Positions 18,647 to 28,969 are shown, counted from the stretch's first letter. The stretch: 64,000 nt of DNA from Deltaproteobacteria bacterium HGW-Deltaproteobacteria-18 (GCA_002841885.1 PHBE01000004.1:205740-269739), one strand, 5' to 3'. The notes: generated by a model not told the origin, from the sequence alone. A program made the numbers and translations.

Positions 18647-19836
18647 CACAGGTCGACCACCACCCAGGGCAGGCCGTGGATGTTGAGCATCTCCATGAAC
18701 GGATCGGGATCGAGCTGCTCCATGTTGAAGACACCCTCGCCGCGCCACTTCCCGGTCATCATCATCATGGCCCCGATCATGGCCGGCACGCCCGTGGTGT
18801 AGGAGATGGCCTGGGAGCCGACCTCGCGGTAGGCCTCCTCATGGCTGCAGATATTGTAGATATAGGCCTTGCGCTCCTTGCCGTCCTTGACGCCCTTCAT
18901 GACGCAACCGATGCAGGTCCGGCCCTTGGTCAGGGGGCCCAGGGAGCCCGGCTCGGGCAGCACGGACTTCAGGAACTGCAGGGGCACGATCTTCTGGCCC
19001 TTGTAGTCCACGGGCTCGATGGAGGTCATGCCGATGCCCTCAAGCACCTTCAGGTGGTTGAGGTAGTTCTGGGAGAAGGTCATCCAGAAGCGGGCGCGCT
19101 TGAGGCCCTTCAGATTCTGCATCAGGGATTCGAGCTCCTCGTGGTACATGAGGTAGCAATCCTTGGCGCCGATGCCTTCCGGAAAGTCATAGCTCATGCG
19201 CCAGGACAGGGGGTCGGTCTCGACCCACTCGCCCCGCTCCCAGTAGCGGCCGCGCTGGGTGATCTCGCGGATGTTGATCTCGGGGTTGAAGTTGGTGGCG
19301 AAGGGCTGGCCGTGGTCGCCGGCGTTGCAGTCGATGATGTCGAGTTCGTGGATCTCGTCGAAGAGGTGCTTCTGGGCGTAGGCGCAGTAGACGTTGGTCA
19401 CGCCGGGGTCGAAGCCCGACCCCAAGAGCGCCATGAGGCCCTTCTCCTTGAAGCGCTCCTGATAGGCCCACTGCCACTTGTATTCGAACTTGGCCTCGTC
19501 GAGGGGCTCGTAATTGGCGGTATCTAGGTAGTCGACCCCGGTTTCGAGGCACGCGTCCATGAGGGCCAGGTCCTGGTAGGGCAGGGCCACGTTCAGAACC
19601 AGCTTGGGCTGAAACGATTTGATGAGGGCCACGGTCTCGGCCACGTTATCGGCATCGAGGGCCGCCGTCTGGATGGTGCGGCCGGTGCGTTCCTTAACGG
19701 AGGCGGCGATGGCGTCGCATTTGGACTTGGTTCGGCTGGCCAGCATGATCTCGGAGAAAACCTCGGGAACCTGGGCGCACTTGTGAGCCACGACATGGCC
19801 GACACCGCCGGCGCCGATAATGAGCACTTTGGACAT
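18646..19836 (-). CDS. Carboxynorspermidine/carboxyspermidine synthase (saccharopine dehydrogenase family)
   Basis: 396-residue NADPH-dependent enzyme that condenses aspartate beta-semialdehyde with putrescine or diaminopropane to the carboxy-polyamine decarboxylated by NspC. The Rossmann start is SKVLIIGAGGVGHVVAHKCA. The middle has the family's ALLGSGFDPGVTNVYCAYA stretch. ATG 19836 follows AAAGGAGGATCGCC and is clearly the right start. It overlaps nspC by one base. Whether the true product is spermidine or sym-norspermidine cannot be decided; the presence of an arginine decarboxylase upstream (agmatine, then putrescine) favours spermidine. Confidence 0.9.
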   Translation of the reverse strand: MSKVLIIGAGGVGHVVAHKCAQVPEVFSEIMLASRTKSKCDAIAASVKERTGRTIQTAALDADNVAETVALIKSFQPKLVLNVALPYQDLALMDACLETGVDYLDTANYEPLDEAKFEYKWQWAYQERFKEKGLMALLGSGFDPGVTNVYCAYAQKHLFDEIHELDIIDCNAGDHGQPFATNFNPEINIREITQRGRYWERGEWVETDPLSWRMSYDFPEGIGAKDCYLMYHEELESLMQNLKGLKRARFWMTFSQNYLNHLKVLEGIGMTSIEPVDYKGQKIVPLQFLKSVLPEPGSLGPLTKGRTCIGCVMKGVKDGKERKAYIYNICSHEEAYREVGSQAISYTTGVPAMIGAMMMMTGKWRGEGVFNMEQLDPDPFMEMLNIHGLPWVVVDL

Positions 19837-19870
19837 GGCGATCCTCCTTTCACATAAGGAATGTTTCTGA

Positions 19871-21838
19871 TTACAATCCGCTCGGCGACCCGCCGCTGCA
19901 GGCATCGGGATTCTCGCATTCCCGGCCCACGTTCAAATAGGTGTATCCGCGCATGCCCCGTTCGTAGGCGCGCATGATCATGAAGCGCTCCTGGGGGCTG
20001 ATCTTGCCCGTGCGCACGCCCTGCTCCGCCACCTTGCGGAAATTCTCCAGGACCTGCTTGGGTTCAAACTCCACATAGGAAAGCACGTCGGCAACGCTGT
20101 CGCCTTCGAGTTCGCGGATGAAGTCGTAGGTGCCGTCTTCATTGATGCGCACGCTGACCACGTTGGTATCGCCGAAGAGGTTGTGCAGATCGCCCAGGGT
20201 CTCCTGATAGGCTCCGACCAGGAACGCGCCCAGATAATACGGCTCGCAGGGCTTGATCGAATGCAGTTCCAGCACGCGCTTGACGCCGTGGATGTCGATG
20301 AAGCTGTCCAGCTTGCCGTCGCTGTCGCAGGTGATGTCGGCCAGAATGGCCTGCTCTTCGGGGCATTCGTCGAGCCGGTGCACGGGCATGATCGGAAAAA
20401 GGTGTCCGATGGCCCAGGCGTCGGGCAGGGACTGGAACACACTCATGTTGCAGTAGTAGATGCTGGCCAGAGCCAGATCCACGTCTTTCAGGGCCGAAGG
20501 CGGATTCTTCATCTCGGGCAGCTTCTCGGCGATGTTGCGGATCACGGCCCAGAAGATGGTGTCGCTCATGGCGCGCTGGCGCAGGCTGCACTGGCCCAGA
20601 CGGAAGAGCTGACGCATCTGGTCGCGGTAATAGATGGCGTCGTTGTAACATTCCTGAAGGTTCTTGAGCGACAGGGAGTTGTAGACTTCCAGCAGGTTGT
20701 GGATGGCCTCGGGGTCATCCTCGTCCAGAGTCTGGGGCACGGTGCGGTCTTCAAGACGGCTGACGTCCAGCACATTGAAAAGCAGAACCGAATAGTAGGC
20801 CACCGTGGCCCGGCCGGATTCGGTGATGATGTGCGGATGGGGCAGATCGTGCTCGTCCATCGTGGCCATGACCGACTCGACGATGTCCGTGCAGTATTCC
20901 TCCAGGGAGTAGTTGCGGCTGCTGGCGTAATTGGTGTGGGAGCCGTCGTAGTCCACGGCCAGGCCCCCGCCCAGGTCCAGATAACCCATGGCGCAACCTT
21001 CCTTGACCAGTTCCGCGTACATCCGCGTGGCTTCGTGCACGGCGGTGCGGATGTCGCGGATGTTGGGGATCTGCGAACCAAGATGAAAATGCAGGAGCTG
21101 GACGCAATCGAGCATGGACTGGCCGCGCAGCAGGTCGAGCACGTCCACGACCTCGGCCGTGGACAGGCCGAAGATGGACAGGTCCCCGGCCGATTCGGCC
21201 CAGTGGCCGCCTGCCTGGGTGGACACCTTGATGCGCACGCCGATGCGCGGCTTGATGCCGAGCGCCTTGGCCCGGTCCAGGATGAGCGGCAGTTCGCTGG
21301 GCATTTCAAGGACCAGGAAGCACAGGAAACCCATCTTGCAGGCGTAGAGGGCCAGATCGATATAATCCCGGTCCTTGTAACCGTTGCAGACCAGGCAGGC
21401 CTTGGGGTTCTTCAGGAAAGACAGGGCTGCGATCAGTTCGGCCTTGCTGCCGACCTCGTAACCATGGTTGTATCGGTCGCCGACCTTGGCGATCTCTTCC
21501 AGTACCTGCTGCTGCTGGTTGACCTTCACCGGATACACGCCGCGAAATTCGCCGTTGTATTGCAAGGTCTTGATGGCAGAGGCAAACGAATCATGAAGCA
21601 GGGAAATCTGCGCATCGAGCAGATTCTCGATCCGAAGCAGCACCGGCAGCCCCAGACCGCGTTCCTGCAGGCCGCTTATGATGGAAGGGATGGGCACGCA
21701 GACACCCTTGCCCGGAAAGGGAGTGATGCCGAGCTTTCCATCGGGGTTTATCTTAAAATACCCGCCGCCCCAGTTGTCCACGCCGTAGAGTTCCACAGAA
21801 CGTTCCACGGTCCACTTTTCAAGATTCCGAGATCGCAT
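19871..21838 (-). CDS. speA: Biosynthetic arginine decarboxylase
   Basis: 655-residue PLP enzyme converting arginine to agmatine, close to the usual SpeA length. Recognisable features are the N-terminal VERSVELYGVDNWGGGYF, the PLP-lysine region FRGVYPVKVNQQQQVL, the glycine loop YLDLGGGLAVDYDGS and the C-terminal acidic/aromatic segment. ATG 21838 lies behind GGAGGATTTTG; the TTG before it is not needed. No agmatinase or agmatine deiminase is nearby, so conversion of agmatine to putrescine must be encoded elsewhere. Confidence 0.95.
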   Translation of the reverse strand: MRSRNLEKWTVERSVELYGVDNWGGGYFKINPDGKLGITPFPGKGVCVPIPSIISGLQERGLGLPVLLRIENLLDAQISLLHDSFASAIKTLQYNGEFRGVYPVKVNQQQQVLEEIAKVGDRYNHGYEVGSKAELIAALSFLKNPKACLVCNGYKDRDYIDLALYACKMGFLCFLVLEMPSELPLILDRAKALGIKPRIGVRIKVSTQAGGHWAESAGDLSIFGLSTAEVVDVLDLLRGQSMLDCVQLLHFHLGSQIPNIRDIRTAVHEATRMYAELVKEGCAMGYLDLGGGLAVDYDGSHTNYASSRNYSLEEYCTDIVESVMATMDEHDLPHPHIITESGRATVAYYSVLLFNVLDVSRLEDRTVPQTLDEDDPEAIHNLLEVYNSLSLKNLQECYNDAIYYRDQMRQLFRLGQCSLRQRAMSDTIFWAVIRNIAEKLPEMKNPPSALKDVDLALASIYYCNMSVFQSLPDAWAIGHLFPIMPVHRLDECPEEQAILADITCDSDGKLDSFIDIHGVKRVLELHSIKPCEPYYLGAFLVGAYQETLGDLHNLFGDTNVVSVRINEDGTYDFIRELEGDSVADVLSYVEFEPKQVLENFRKVAEQGVRTGKISPQERFMIMRAYERGMRGYTYLNVGRECENPDACSGGSPSGL

Positions 21839-22053
21839 CAAAATCCTCCACCGTCTTACCTGTAAAATGCAGGCCCAGCTACAATCCGGGCCAGCGCACC
21901 CCTCTAAACAGCAGGGGGCAGGCCGTCAATAAATCTTGTGCCTCGCTGGCACACCGTAACCTTCCGGCCAACAAAATCGACGAAATTTCTGCTTTGCCTT
22001 GTGCCCCGCCCTGGGCTATCTGCCTTTTGCCGTTTCACCCGCAGGAGAGCACA

Positions 22054-22614
22054 ATGCCTTTTGTTGAAATCATGGCCATGGCCATCGCCCTGGCCATGGA
22101 TGCTTTTGCCGTAGCCATCGCTTCGGGCGTGGCGCTCAAGGTCGTGACCAGGCGACACACCTTCCGCCTGGCCTGGCATTTCGGACTTTTCCAGGCCGTA
22201 ATGCCCATCATCGGCTGGTACGGCGGCTATGCCGTGCGCGATTATTTCCTGCGTTTCGGTCACTGGATCGCCTTCGCCCTGCTCCTCTATATAGGAGGCC
22301 ACATGCTATGGGAAGGGCTGCACAAGGACGATGACGATGTCTGTCAGGACCCGACCGTGGGCTCAAAGCTGATCATGCTCTCCGTGGCCACAAGCATCGA
22401 CGCCCTGGCCGTGGGCTTCACCCTGGCCATGCTGGGCCTGTCCATCTGGGTCCCGGCGGCAATTATCGGCGTGGTGGCCCTGCTCTTCACCGCCGCAGGC
22501 CTGCACCTGGGCAAATACCTCGGCTGCGGGACCCGTCTCGGCCAGTACGCGGAAGTGCTCGGAGGCGGCGTGCTGCTCGCCATCGGCTGCAGGATCCTGT
22601 GGCAGGCGCTTTAA
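22054..22614 (+). CDS. mntP: Manganese efflux pump MntP
   Basis: 186-residue membrane protein with six predicted helices arranged as two repeats. Each repeat carries the conserved MDAFAVAIASGVALK-type or SIDALAVGFTLAML-type motif, whose aspartates bind Mn2+. ATG 22054 follows GCAGGAGAGCAC. An upstream in-frame start at 21994 was rejected as it lacks a ribosome site. The 5' region was inspected for the yybP-ykoY Mn riboswitch and no convincing copy was seen. Confidence 0.93.
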   Translation: MPFVEIMAMAIALAMDAFAVAIASGVALKVVTRRHTFRLAWHFGLFQAVMPIIGWYGGYAVRDYFLRFGHWIAFALLLYIGGHMLWEGLHKDDDDVCQDPTVGSKLIMLSVATSIDALAVGFTLAMLGLSIWVPAAIIGVVALLFTAAGLHLGKYLGCGTRLGQYAEVLGGGVLLAIGCRILWQAL

Positions 22615-22618
22615 GAAA

Positions 22619-22676
22619 ATGGGACATATGAAACCAGGGCGCCCTGTCTTTATCCTATACGTCCCATATGTCCCAT
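22619..22676. repeat. Perfect 12-bp inverted repeat with tandem GTCCCATA units
   Basis: ATGGGACATATG (22619-22630) is exactly repeated in inverse as CATATGTCCCAT (22665-22676). The 34-nt spacer contains the self-complementary CAGGGCGCCCTG. The right arm is part of a short tandem array, GTCCCATAt-GTCCCATAa-GTCC. It lies between convergent mntP and the next gene, so it may act as a bidirectional terminator. Confidence 0.7.
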
Positions 22677-22681
22677 AAGTC

Positions 22682-23269
22682 CTATTCTTCTCTCTCGAAA
22701 TCCTTTCTGATCCGCTTCAACTCGCGCTTGTAACCCTCGGCGTCGCCGTAATCCACGAACCTGCCGTACCGTGCGTGCGTGGTTTTGGGCAGGCGGGAAT
22801 GTCTTATGGGGCACCAATACTGTTCGGTGCGGCCGGCGATCTCGCGCAGATAGCCCATGAGGCCGTTGAAGTAGCTGCAGTAGAAACAGTTGCACTTCTC
22901 CACCCAGTTCAAATACTTGAGCTTATGACGATCGAGAATGATGTGGTCCCGGCGCCTGACGCGCGGAATGCCGTAGACCGGAAAGCAGATGAGCTGGTAA
23001 AAATAGACAAAAAAATCCAGAACCATGGCCGGAATCAGGGCAAACCAGATGACCGGGATGGTCAGAATCTTGAAAAACCCCGACTCGTAAACATAGGACG
23101 TCCAGCGCGTGGCCAGGATGCGGTGTGCCTCCTGCGCCTCACGGCTGAAGCGAACCCGGTTCCTTTCCACCGTGTAACGGAACTCCTTCTGCTTGGCCGC
23201 CAGGTCGCGCCGCAGTTCCTGTTCGAACTCATCCATCCTTTCACGAATCTCTCGAAAGGTGTCTCTCAT
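22682..23269 (-). CDS. Conserved membrane protein of unknown function
   Basis: 195 residues. An N-terminal charged helical stretch (REIRERMDEFEQELRRDLAA) is followed by hydrophobic segments around residues 65-100 (ILTIPVIWFALIPAMVLDFF and VYFYQLICFPVYGIP). A cytosolic domain follows with the cysteine-aromatic motif KCNCFYCSYFNGLMGYL and a later WCPI. The four clustered cysteines could bind metal. ATG 23269 follows AAGGAGACGC. I do not recognise a characterised family and infer no function. Confidence 0.6.
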   Translation of the reverse strand: MRDTFREIRERMDEFEQELRRDLAAKQKEFRYTVERNRVRFSREAQEAHRILATRWTSYVYESGFFKILTIPVIWFALIPAMVLDFFVYFYQLICFPVYGIPRVRRRDHIILDRHKLKYLNWVEKCNCFYCSYFNGLMGYLREIAGRTEQYWCPIRHSRLPKTTHARYGRFVDYGDAEGYKRELKRIRKDFEREE

Positions 23270-23406
23270 TGCGTCTCCTTGTGATTTCCCCGCACCTACA
23301 TGCTCCGCGTCCGCCCCACAACCAGTGAACGCATCCGCGCGTCTAGGCAAAGCGCTCGATCCGGAGTATGTAGAAGCCACACCCCAACCTTTGCCAAGGA
23401 GGCCCC

Positions 23407-25350
23407 ATGCACGGCTGGACCGGGCGCATCCTGGATATCGACCTTTCGACGATGACGGCCCGTACCGGGGAACTGCCCCGCGAACTGGCCATCTCCTTCC
23501 TGGGCGGCCGCGGCCTCAATTCCAAGACGCTTTTTGATCGCGTGCCCCCCGGACTCGACCCTCTGAGCCCCGAAAACGTATACTGCATCGCCCCCGGCCC
23601 CCTGTCCGGCACGGTGCTGGGCATGACCAGCCGCATGGAGGTCTCGACCCTGTCCCCGTATTCGGGAATCCTCGGCGACGGCAATGCCGGCGAACGTTTC
23701 GCGACGGTCATGAAGCGTGCCCGCGCCGACCAGATCATCATCACCGGCCGCGCAGCCAGACCATGCTATCTGCTGGTCACGCCGGAAAGCGCCGAACTGC
23801 ACGACGCCACAAACCTGTGGGGCAAGGGAGCCTGGGAAACGACCGACCTCCTTCTGGCCAAGCACGGCGGCAAGGCCTCCGTGGCCTGCATCGGCCAAGC
23901 GGGCGAAAATCTGGTCCGCTTCGCCTCGACCATCGTCGACAAGTACGCCTCGGCCGCCCGCGGCAGCGGCGCGGTGCTCGGCGCCAAGAACCTCAAGGCC
24001 GTCGTGGTCGCAGGCAACCATTCCGTGAGCCTGGCCGACCCCGAGACCTTCAGGGAATTGGCCGCACTTGACCGGGAATTCTTCGCCAAGGACGAATTTC
24101 AGCGGAATGTGGCCGCCAGATACGGTTCCCATCACGGCATGAGCGACTGGCGGCCCGGCTTTCGCAACTACTCGAAATATCTGGAGCCCGGCGAGGTTCC
24201 GCCCCAGCTGCGACCCGAAGCCTGGAAAAAATACGAGATCGGGCGCACGGGCTGCGGGAACTGCTCCGTGCGCTGCAAGAACGTATACGAGATCCCGGAC
24301 GGCCGGCGCAAAGGCGAGCACGGGGAGGCGCTTGAATACGAATCCATCTTCTGCATGGGCACCAACTGCGGAGTCTGTGACCCCGTGGCCATCATGGAGA
24401 TGAGCAACCTTGGCGACATCTACGGCCTCGACGTCATTCCGCTGGGCAACGCCATGGCCCTGGCCAAGGACCTCTACGCGCGCGGCATTCTGACCCGGGA
24501 GCAGACCGGCGGCCTCGACCTGTCGTGGGAGAACGTCGAAGACCAGATCGAGCTCGTGCACCTGACGGCCCTGCGCGAAGGCTTCGGCAACATCCTGGCA
24601 GAGGGCATGCTTTCCATGGCCAAAATTCTCGGCCCCGAAGCCATGCAGTATTGCTACCACGTCAAGGGGCTGAGCCGAGGCCCCTACCCGGCCGGACTCT
24701 TCGCCCTGGCCCACGCCACCTCGACACGCGGCGCCGACCATCTGCGTGGACGCAGCTGGGCTTACGGCGAAAACGACCCCGACCTCTACCCCAGACTTCA
24801 GGCCTCCGGAGCCCTGCATGCGGACATGGACGACCCTGTGCAGGCCATCATCCTCTCGGAGCGGGTCTGCACCCTGGCCGACTCCGTGGGACGCTGCAAA
24901 GGGGCGGTCAATTCCTGGGCCAACGCCCTGCCCCTGGCCTGGAAGCACCCTCTCTTCGAAGGGCTGGCCCGACTGCTCGGCGCGGCAACCGGCGAGACCT
25001 TTTCCGAGAAAAGCCTCATCGACGCAGCAGACCGCATCTACACGCTGGAAAAAGCCTTCAACTCCCGGCAGGGCATCACCAGTGCCCACGACTCCATCCC
25101 TCTGAACCCGGACCGTCTCACCCCGGAAGAAATGGAAAGGGAGCGGACCATTCACCGGGACCTCCTCTACCGTTACTACACCCGGCAGGGACAGGACACA
25201 CGAACCGGAATCCCCACCCGGGAACGCATGAGAGAGCTGGGCCTGGCCATGGAGGGAGAGTGCCTGCATGACGAGGGTCCCTACCCCGAATGGACCGGAC
25301 CTGCGCTCCGGCCCCTTGACTCCTACCCGCGCGGCGGCAACCGGTCCTGA
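23407..25350 (+). CDS. aor: Tungsten-dependent aldehyde:ferredoxin oxidoreductase
   Basis: 647 residues, typical AOR size. Oxidises aldehydes to acids with ferredoxin as acceptor and can run in reverse to reduce acids. The N-terminal pterin domain has FLGGRGLNSKTLFD. The 4Fe-4S cluster ligands are in TGCGNCSVRCKNVY (CxxCxxxC) with the fourth cysteine in DSVGRCKGAVN. It is a monocistronic plus-strand gene after GCCAAGGAGGCCCC. No MoaD-like or electron-transfer partner gene is adjacent. Pairing with IorAB in the same region suggests a role in amino-acid-derived aldehyde metabolism, which is inference. Confidence 0.93.
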   Translation: MHGWTGRILDIDLSTMTARTGELPRELAISFLGGRGLNSKTLFDRVPPGLDPLSPENVYCIAPGPLSGTVLGMTSRMEVSTLSPYSGILGDGNAGERFATVMKRARADQIIITGRAARPCYLLVTPESAELHDATNLWGKGAWETTDLLLAKHGGKASVACIGQAGENLVRFASTIVDKYASAARGSGAVLGAKNLKAVVVAGNHSVSLADPETFRELAALDREFFAKDEFQRNVAARYGSHHGMSDWRPGFRNYSKYLEPGEVPPQLRPEAWKKYEIGRTGCGNCSVRCKNVYEIPDGRRKGEHGEALEYESIFCMGTNCGVCDPVAIMEMSNLGDIYGLDVIPLGNAMALAKDLYARGILTREQTGGLDLSWENVEDQIELVHLTALREGFGNILAEGMLSMAKILGPEAMQYCYHVKGLSRGPYPAGLFALAHATSTRGADHLRGRSWAYGENDPDLYPRLQASGALHADMDDPVQAIILSERVCTLADSVGRCKGAVNSWANALPLAWKHPLFEGLARLLGAATGETFSEKSLIDAADRIYTLEKAFNSRQGITSAHDSIPLNPDRLTPEEMERERTIHRDLLYRYYTRQGQDTRTGIPTRERMRELGLAMEGECLHDEGPYPEWTGPALRPLDSYPRGGNRS

Positions 25351-25529
25351 TTTGCAGGCACCCCACATCATCAGCAACATTAAACGCTTGACTGCCCTGA
25401 AAAGCAGATGCAGAAAATGTCATACCGCGCTACCGGCCTGACAGCCCGGTAGCCCCAAAACGTCAGACAAGACAAAAACTGACGCCAAGCCCCCGGCTGC
25501 CTAGGCCTCTCCATGGGACGAGGGCCCAG

Positions 25530-25564
25530 AAAATGGCCCCGTTTCTTGCTTCCGGGGCAATTTT
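25530..25564. terminator. Bidirectional-type hairpin
   Basis: AAAATGGCCCCG pairs with CGGGGCAATTTT (one mismatch) around an 11-nt loop, giving A and T tracts on both sides. It lies 180 nt past aor and 60 nt before the sensor kinase. Another perfect 8-bp stem, GCTACCGG/CCGGTAGC (25429-25453), lacks a T tract. Confidence 0.55.
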
Positions 25565-25624
25565 CGTGCTAGCGACACTCATGGCCGAATCATACGGCCT
25601 GTATCCTCATCCCCGGAATGGCTC

Positions 25625-28600
25625 ATGCGTTTCATCCTTGCCATGCTCCTGCTGCTGACAATCTGCGGCCAATGCCCGGCAGCCCCTTTGCCGGACTTGA
25701 GCCCGGAAGAAAGGGCGTGGCTGGACGAGCACAGGGAATCCCTGCAGCTCTCCTTTGACAGGTCGTTCCCCCCCATAGAATTCGAAAAGCCCGGCGGCGA
25801 ATTTGCAGGCCTGAGCGCCGACCTTGTCGAGCGCATCGAAGAACGCCTCGGCATCACCTTCCGCAAGCAGGGCACGCCCTGGACCGACATTCTGCAAGGC
25901 CTGCATAACGGAACCACGGCCCTGGCCCCAGCCATCGTGAACAACGCGGAGCGCTCCGAATATACGTATTTCACTCGAGCCTATGCACGCATTCCGCATG
26001 TCATCGTCACTTCCCGCAGCGTCAGGGGCCTGCTGACCCTGGAGGATCTTGACGGAATGCGCGTGGCGGTGGTCCGGGGTTACGCTTCGGCCGGCATGGT
26101 CCAGGAAGCCAACCGAGGCCGATTCAACGTGGTGGAGGTCGAAACGATTCGCGAAGGACTGCGTGACGTGTCCTTCGGCGTGGTCGATGCTTTTGTCGAA
26201 AATCTGGCTGTGGCCGCGTGGTACATTGAACAGGAAAAACTACCCAACCTGCGCGTCGCGGGAAACCTGGACGTGACCCAGGAGCTGTCCATCGGCATCA
26301 GCAGGCACTACCCGCTGCTGGCCAGTTCCATAAACAAGGCCTTGGATTCAATCACCGAATCCGAGAAAGAAAAGATCGTCGACAGGTGGCTTCAATTTCC
26401 GACATTTTTTCCCGACAAGCAGACTCTCGACGCCTTGAAACTCGCGGCCCTTTTCACGGCCGTCATCCTTCTGGTACTGACGGGGATCGCCTGGTTCCTG
26501 AGCCGCAAGCTGCGCCGAAAAATCCATGAACTCAAGCGCACCGAATCCGCCCTGACGGAACAGGTGGAGCGCTTCCGTCTGGCCCTGGAGACTACCCAGG
26601 CCGGATTCTGGGAGCACTACCCGGCAGAGGGCCGGGAAGTGCACAGCCAGGAATGGTACGCCATGCTCGGGTACCCCCCCCAGATCGTGACGGGCGGTGT
26701 GGAGGACTGGACCGAGTTGATCCATCCGGAGGATCGTGAAAAAGCCCAGAATGCCTTTTCCGCCTACATCCACGAGGGCGGCAGGGGCATGTACGAAGCG
26801 GAATATCGCCTGCACGCCAAGGACGGCTCATGGCGCTGGATCCTGGGCAAGGGCCGCGCCGTCTCCTGGGACGACGAGGGCCGCCCGACCCGCATCATCG
26901 GTCTCAACCTCGACATCCAGAAAACCAAGGAAGCCCAGCTCGAAATGCAGCGCACCCAAACCCTGAACAAGGCGCTGCTCGAACAGACAACGCAGTTCAT
27001 CGGCCTGCTCGACCTGCAGGGGAACCTCCTGGTCGCCAACCGCACAAGCATGGATTGGGCCAGGGCGAAGCCAGAAGATGTTCTGGGCAAGCCCTTCTGG
27101 GACGGACCATGGTGGCCCGACAGGAAAAAGGCGCAATCCTTCCTTCTCAGCCTCATCGATCAGGTCAAAAGCGGCCAGACCGTGCGCAGCGAGGTCGTGC
27201 ATGTCGATGCCGAAGAAAACGAGTCATTCATCGACTTCACGATGTCTCCGTTCCGCAACGAGAACGGCGAGGTCGTGAATTTCATCGTCGAAGGCCGCGA
27301 CATCTCCATGCTCAAGAGAAAACAGAACGAGATCATGGAAAGCGAGACGCGGTTCCGCACAATCTTTGAAAGTGCCCCCTATTCCATGTCCATCAACCGT
27401 CTCTCGGATGGAAAGTACATGGACGCAAACACCGCCTTCCTGAACAAAATGGGTATCAGCAGATCCCAACTGATCAGCCTGTCCCCCAGGGAAATCGGCG
27501 CGCTGCCCGTTGAACACCAGGATGAAATATTCATGAGCCTCAAGGGCAGCCGCAACATCCACAACATGGAAACCCGGGTGCAACGGCCCAACGGCACGCT
27601 CGGGTATCTGCTCTATTCAGGCGGGCTCATAACCCTCGACGGCGAGGACTGCATTCTGTCCATGACCGTGGACATCACGGAACTCAAAGAAGCCCAGGAA
27701 GCCCTGCGGCGCTCGAAGGAGATGTTCTCCCGCCTGTTCCAGCTCTCGCCGGACATCATCACCCTGGCCAGAAAGGAAGACGGGATACTGCTCGAAGTCA
27801 ACGAAACCTTCTCACGCACAACCGGCTACTCCCGGAAAGAGGCCCTGGGAAAAAGCACCCTGGAACTGAGAATCTTCGCCGCGCCCGAAAGACGGACCGA
27901 CTTCGTGCAGGCCCTGCTCAAGGACGGGCAGGTGGATAACTTCGAATTCGACTTGCGCCACCGCGACGGACACATCCTGCAGTGCTCCACCTCGGCCAGG
28001 CTGATGACCGTCGACGACGTCCCCTGCATCCTGGCCATCACCCGCGACATCTCGCACGTACGGGCCATGCAGGAGAGCATGATCCAGTCCGAAAAAATGC
28101 TCTCGCTCGGAGGCATCGCCGCCGGCATCGCCCATGAGATAAACAACCCGCTCGGCATCGTGCTGCAGGCGGCCCAGACCATCACCCTGCGTACCCGGGC
28201 CGACTTCCCCAAGAACATCGAGACGGCCGCGAAGATCGGCGTCGACCTAGGCCAGGTGGATCGCTACCTGAGGGAACGCAAGATCGACGTCTTCATCCGC
28301 GACATCCAGGGTGCGGCTGTCCGGGCGGCGGAGATCATCCGCCACATGCTCGATTTCAGCAGGCGCAGCGAGTCAAGACGTTCTGTATGTGACATAAGGA
28401 CCATTCTCGAAAATTCCCTGCGCCTCGCTTCCAGCGATTACGATCTCAAGAAGAACTACGATTTCAAATCCATAAGGATTGTGAAGGACCTGGCGGAAGA
28501 ACTTCCCAAACTGCATTGCACGGAGACCGAGATCGAGCAGGTTCTGCTCAACCTGCTGCGCAACGCAGCCCAGGCCATGAGCGAAGCCAAACCGCCCATT

Positions 28601-28894
28601 CCCGATCCCTGCATCAGCATCCGGGCCAGGGCGCTGGGAACGGGCCTGCGCATCGACATCGCCGACAACGGACCCGGCATCTCGCCGGAAAACCGCAAAC
28701 GCATCTTCGAACCCTTCTTCACCACCAAAAATGCCGGAGCGGGAACCGGCCTTGGGTTGTCCGTTTCCTACTTCATCATCACCAAGGGGCACGGCGGCGT
28801 CATGTACGTCACCTCCCCGGCCGAGGGAGGGACCGTGTTCAGCATAGAACTGCCCGGACCGCCTGAATCCGTGAAAAATGAGCCATATACCTAG
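25625..28894 (+). CDS. Hybrid-input PAS histidine kinase with periplasmic SBP3 sensor
   Basis: 1089 residues. A signal peptide is followed by a bacterial solute-binding (SBP3) domain (residues about 30-265, LQLSFDRSFPPIEFEKPGGE) and a membrane helix near 280-300 (LAALFTAVILLVLTGIAWFL). Four PAS domains follow (about 315-430, 440-560, 575-690, 695-815), then a HisKA box GGIAAGIAHEINNPLG with His837 and an HATPase domain ending in GTGLGLSVSYF. The amino-acid-binding-type sensor implies response to a small periplasmic solute. It precedes the REC-HD-GYP regulator by 75 nt and is its likely cognate kinase. Confidence 0.88.
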   Translation: MRFILAMLLLLTICGQCPAAPLPDLSPEERAWLDEHRESLQLSFDRSFPPIEFEKPGGEFAGLSADLVERIEERLGITFRKQGTPWTDILQGLHNGTTALAPAIVNNAERSEYTYFTRAYARIPHVIVTSRSVRGLLTLEDLDGMRVAVVRGYASAGMVQEANRGRFNVVEVETIREGLRDVSFGVVDAFVENLAVAAWYIEQEKLPNLRVAGNLDVTQELSIGISRHYPLLASSINKALDSITESEKEKIVDRWLQFPTFFPDKQTLDALKLAALFTAVILLVLTGIAWFLSRKLRRKIHELKRTESALTEQVERFRLALETTQAGFWEHYPAEGREVHSQEWYAMLGYPPQIVTGGVEDWTELIHPEDREKAQNAFSAYIHEGGRGMYEAEYRLHAKDGSWRWILGKGRAVSWDDEGRPTRIIGLNLDIQKTKEAQLEMQRTQTLNKALLEQTTQFIGLLDLQGNLLVANRTSMDWARAKPEDVLGKPFWDGPWWPDRKKAQSFLLSLIDQVKSGQTVRSEVVHVDAEENESFIDFTMSPFRNENGEVVNFIVEGRDISMLKRKQNEIMESETRFRTIFESAPYSMSINRLSDGKYMDANTAFLNKMGISRSQLISLSPREIGALPVEHQDEIFMSLKGSRNIHNMETRVQRPNGTLGYLLYSGGLITLDGEDCILSMTVDITELKEAQEALRRSKEMFSRLFQLSPDIITLARKEDGILLEVNETFSRTTGYSRKEALGKSTLELRIFAAPERRTDFVQALLKDGQVDNFEFDLRHRDGHILQCSTSARLMTVDDVPCILAITRDISHVRAMQESMIQSEKMLSLGGIAAGIAHEINNPLGIVLQAAQTITLRTRADFPKNIETAAKIGVDLGQVDRYLRERKIDVFIRDIQGAAVRAAEIIRHMLDFSRRSESRRSVCDIRTILENSLRLASSDYDLKKNYDFKSIRIVKDLAEELPKLHCTETEIEQVLLNLLRNAAQAMSEAKPPIPDPCISIRARALGTGLRIDIADNGPGISPENRKRIFEPFFTTKNAGAGTGLGLSVSYFIITKGHGGVMYVTSPAEGGTVFSIELPGPPESVKNEPYT

Positions 28895-28969
28895 ACGGAC
28901 GGCAGGTTTTAAACATATCAAGACGGACATGTCAGACATCATGAGCAGGCCTGCAAGGCGGTAAACCCC

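Noticed and set aside
21842..22053. Mn-sensing yybP-ykoY riboswitch upstream of mntP
   Set aside because: Neither of the conserved loop segments of that riboswitch could be recognised. The region mainly separates divergent speA and mntP promoters.
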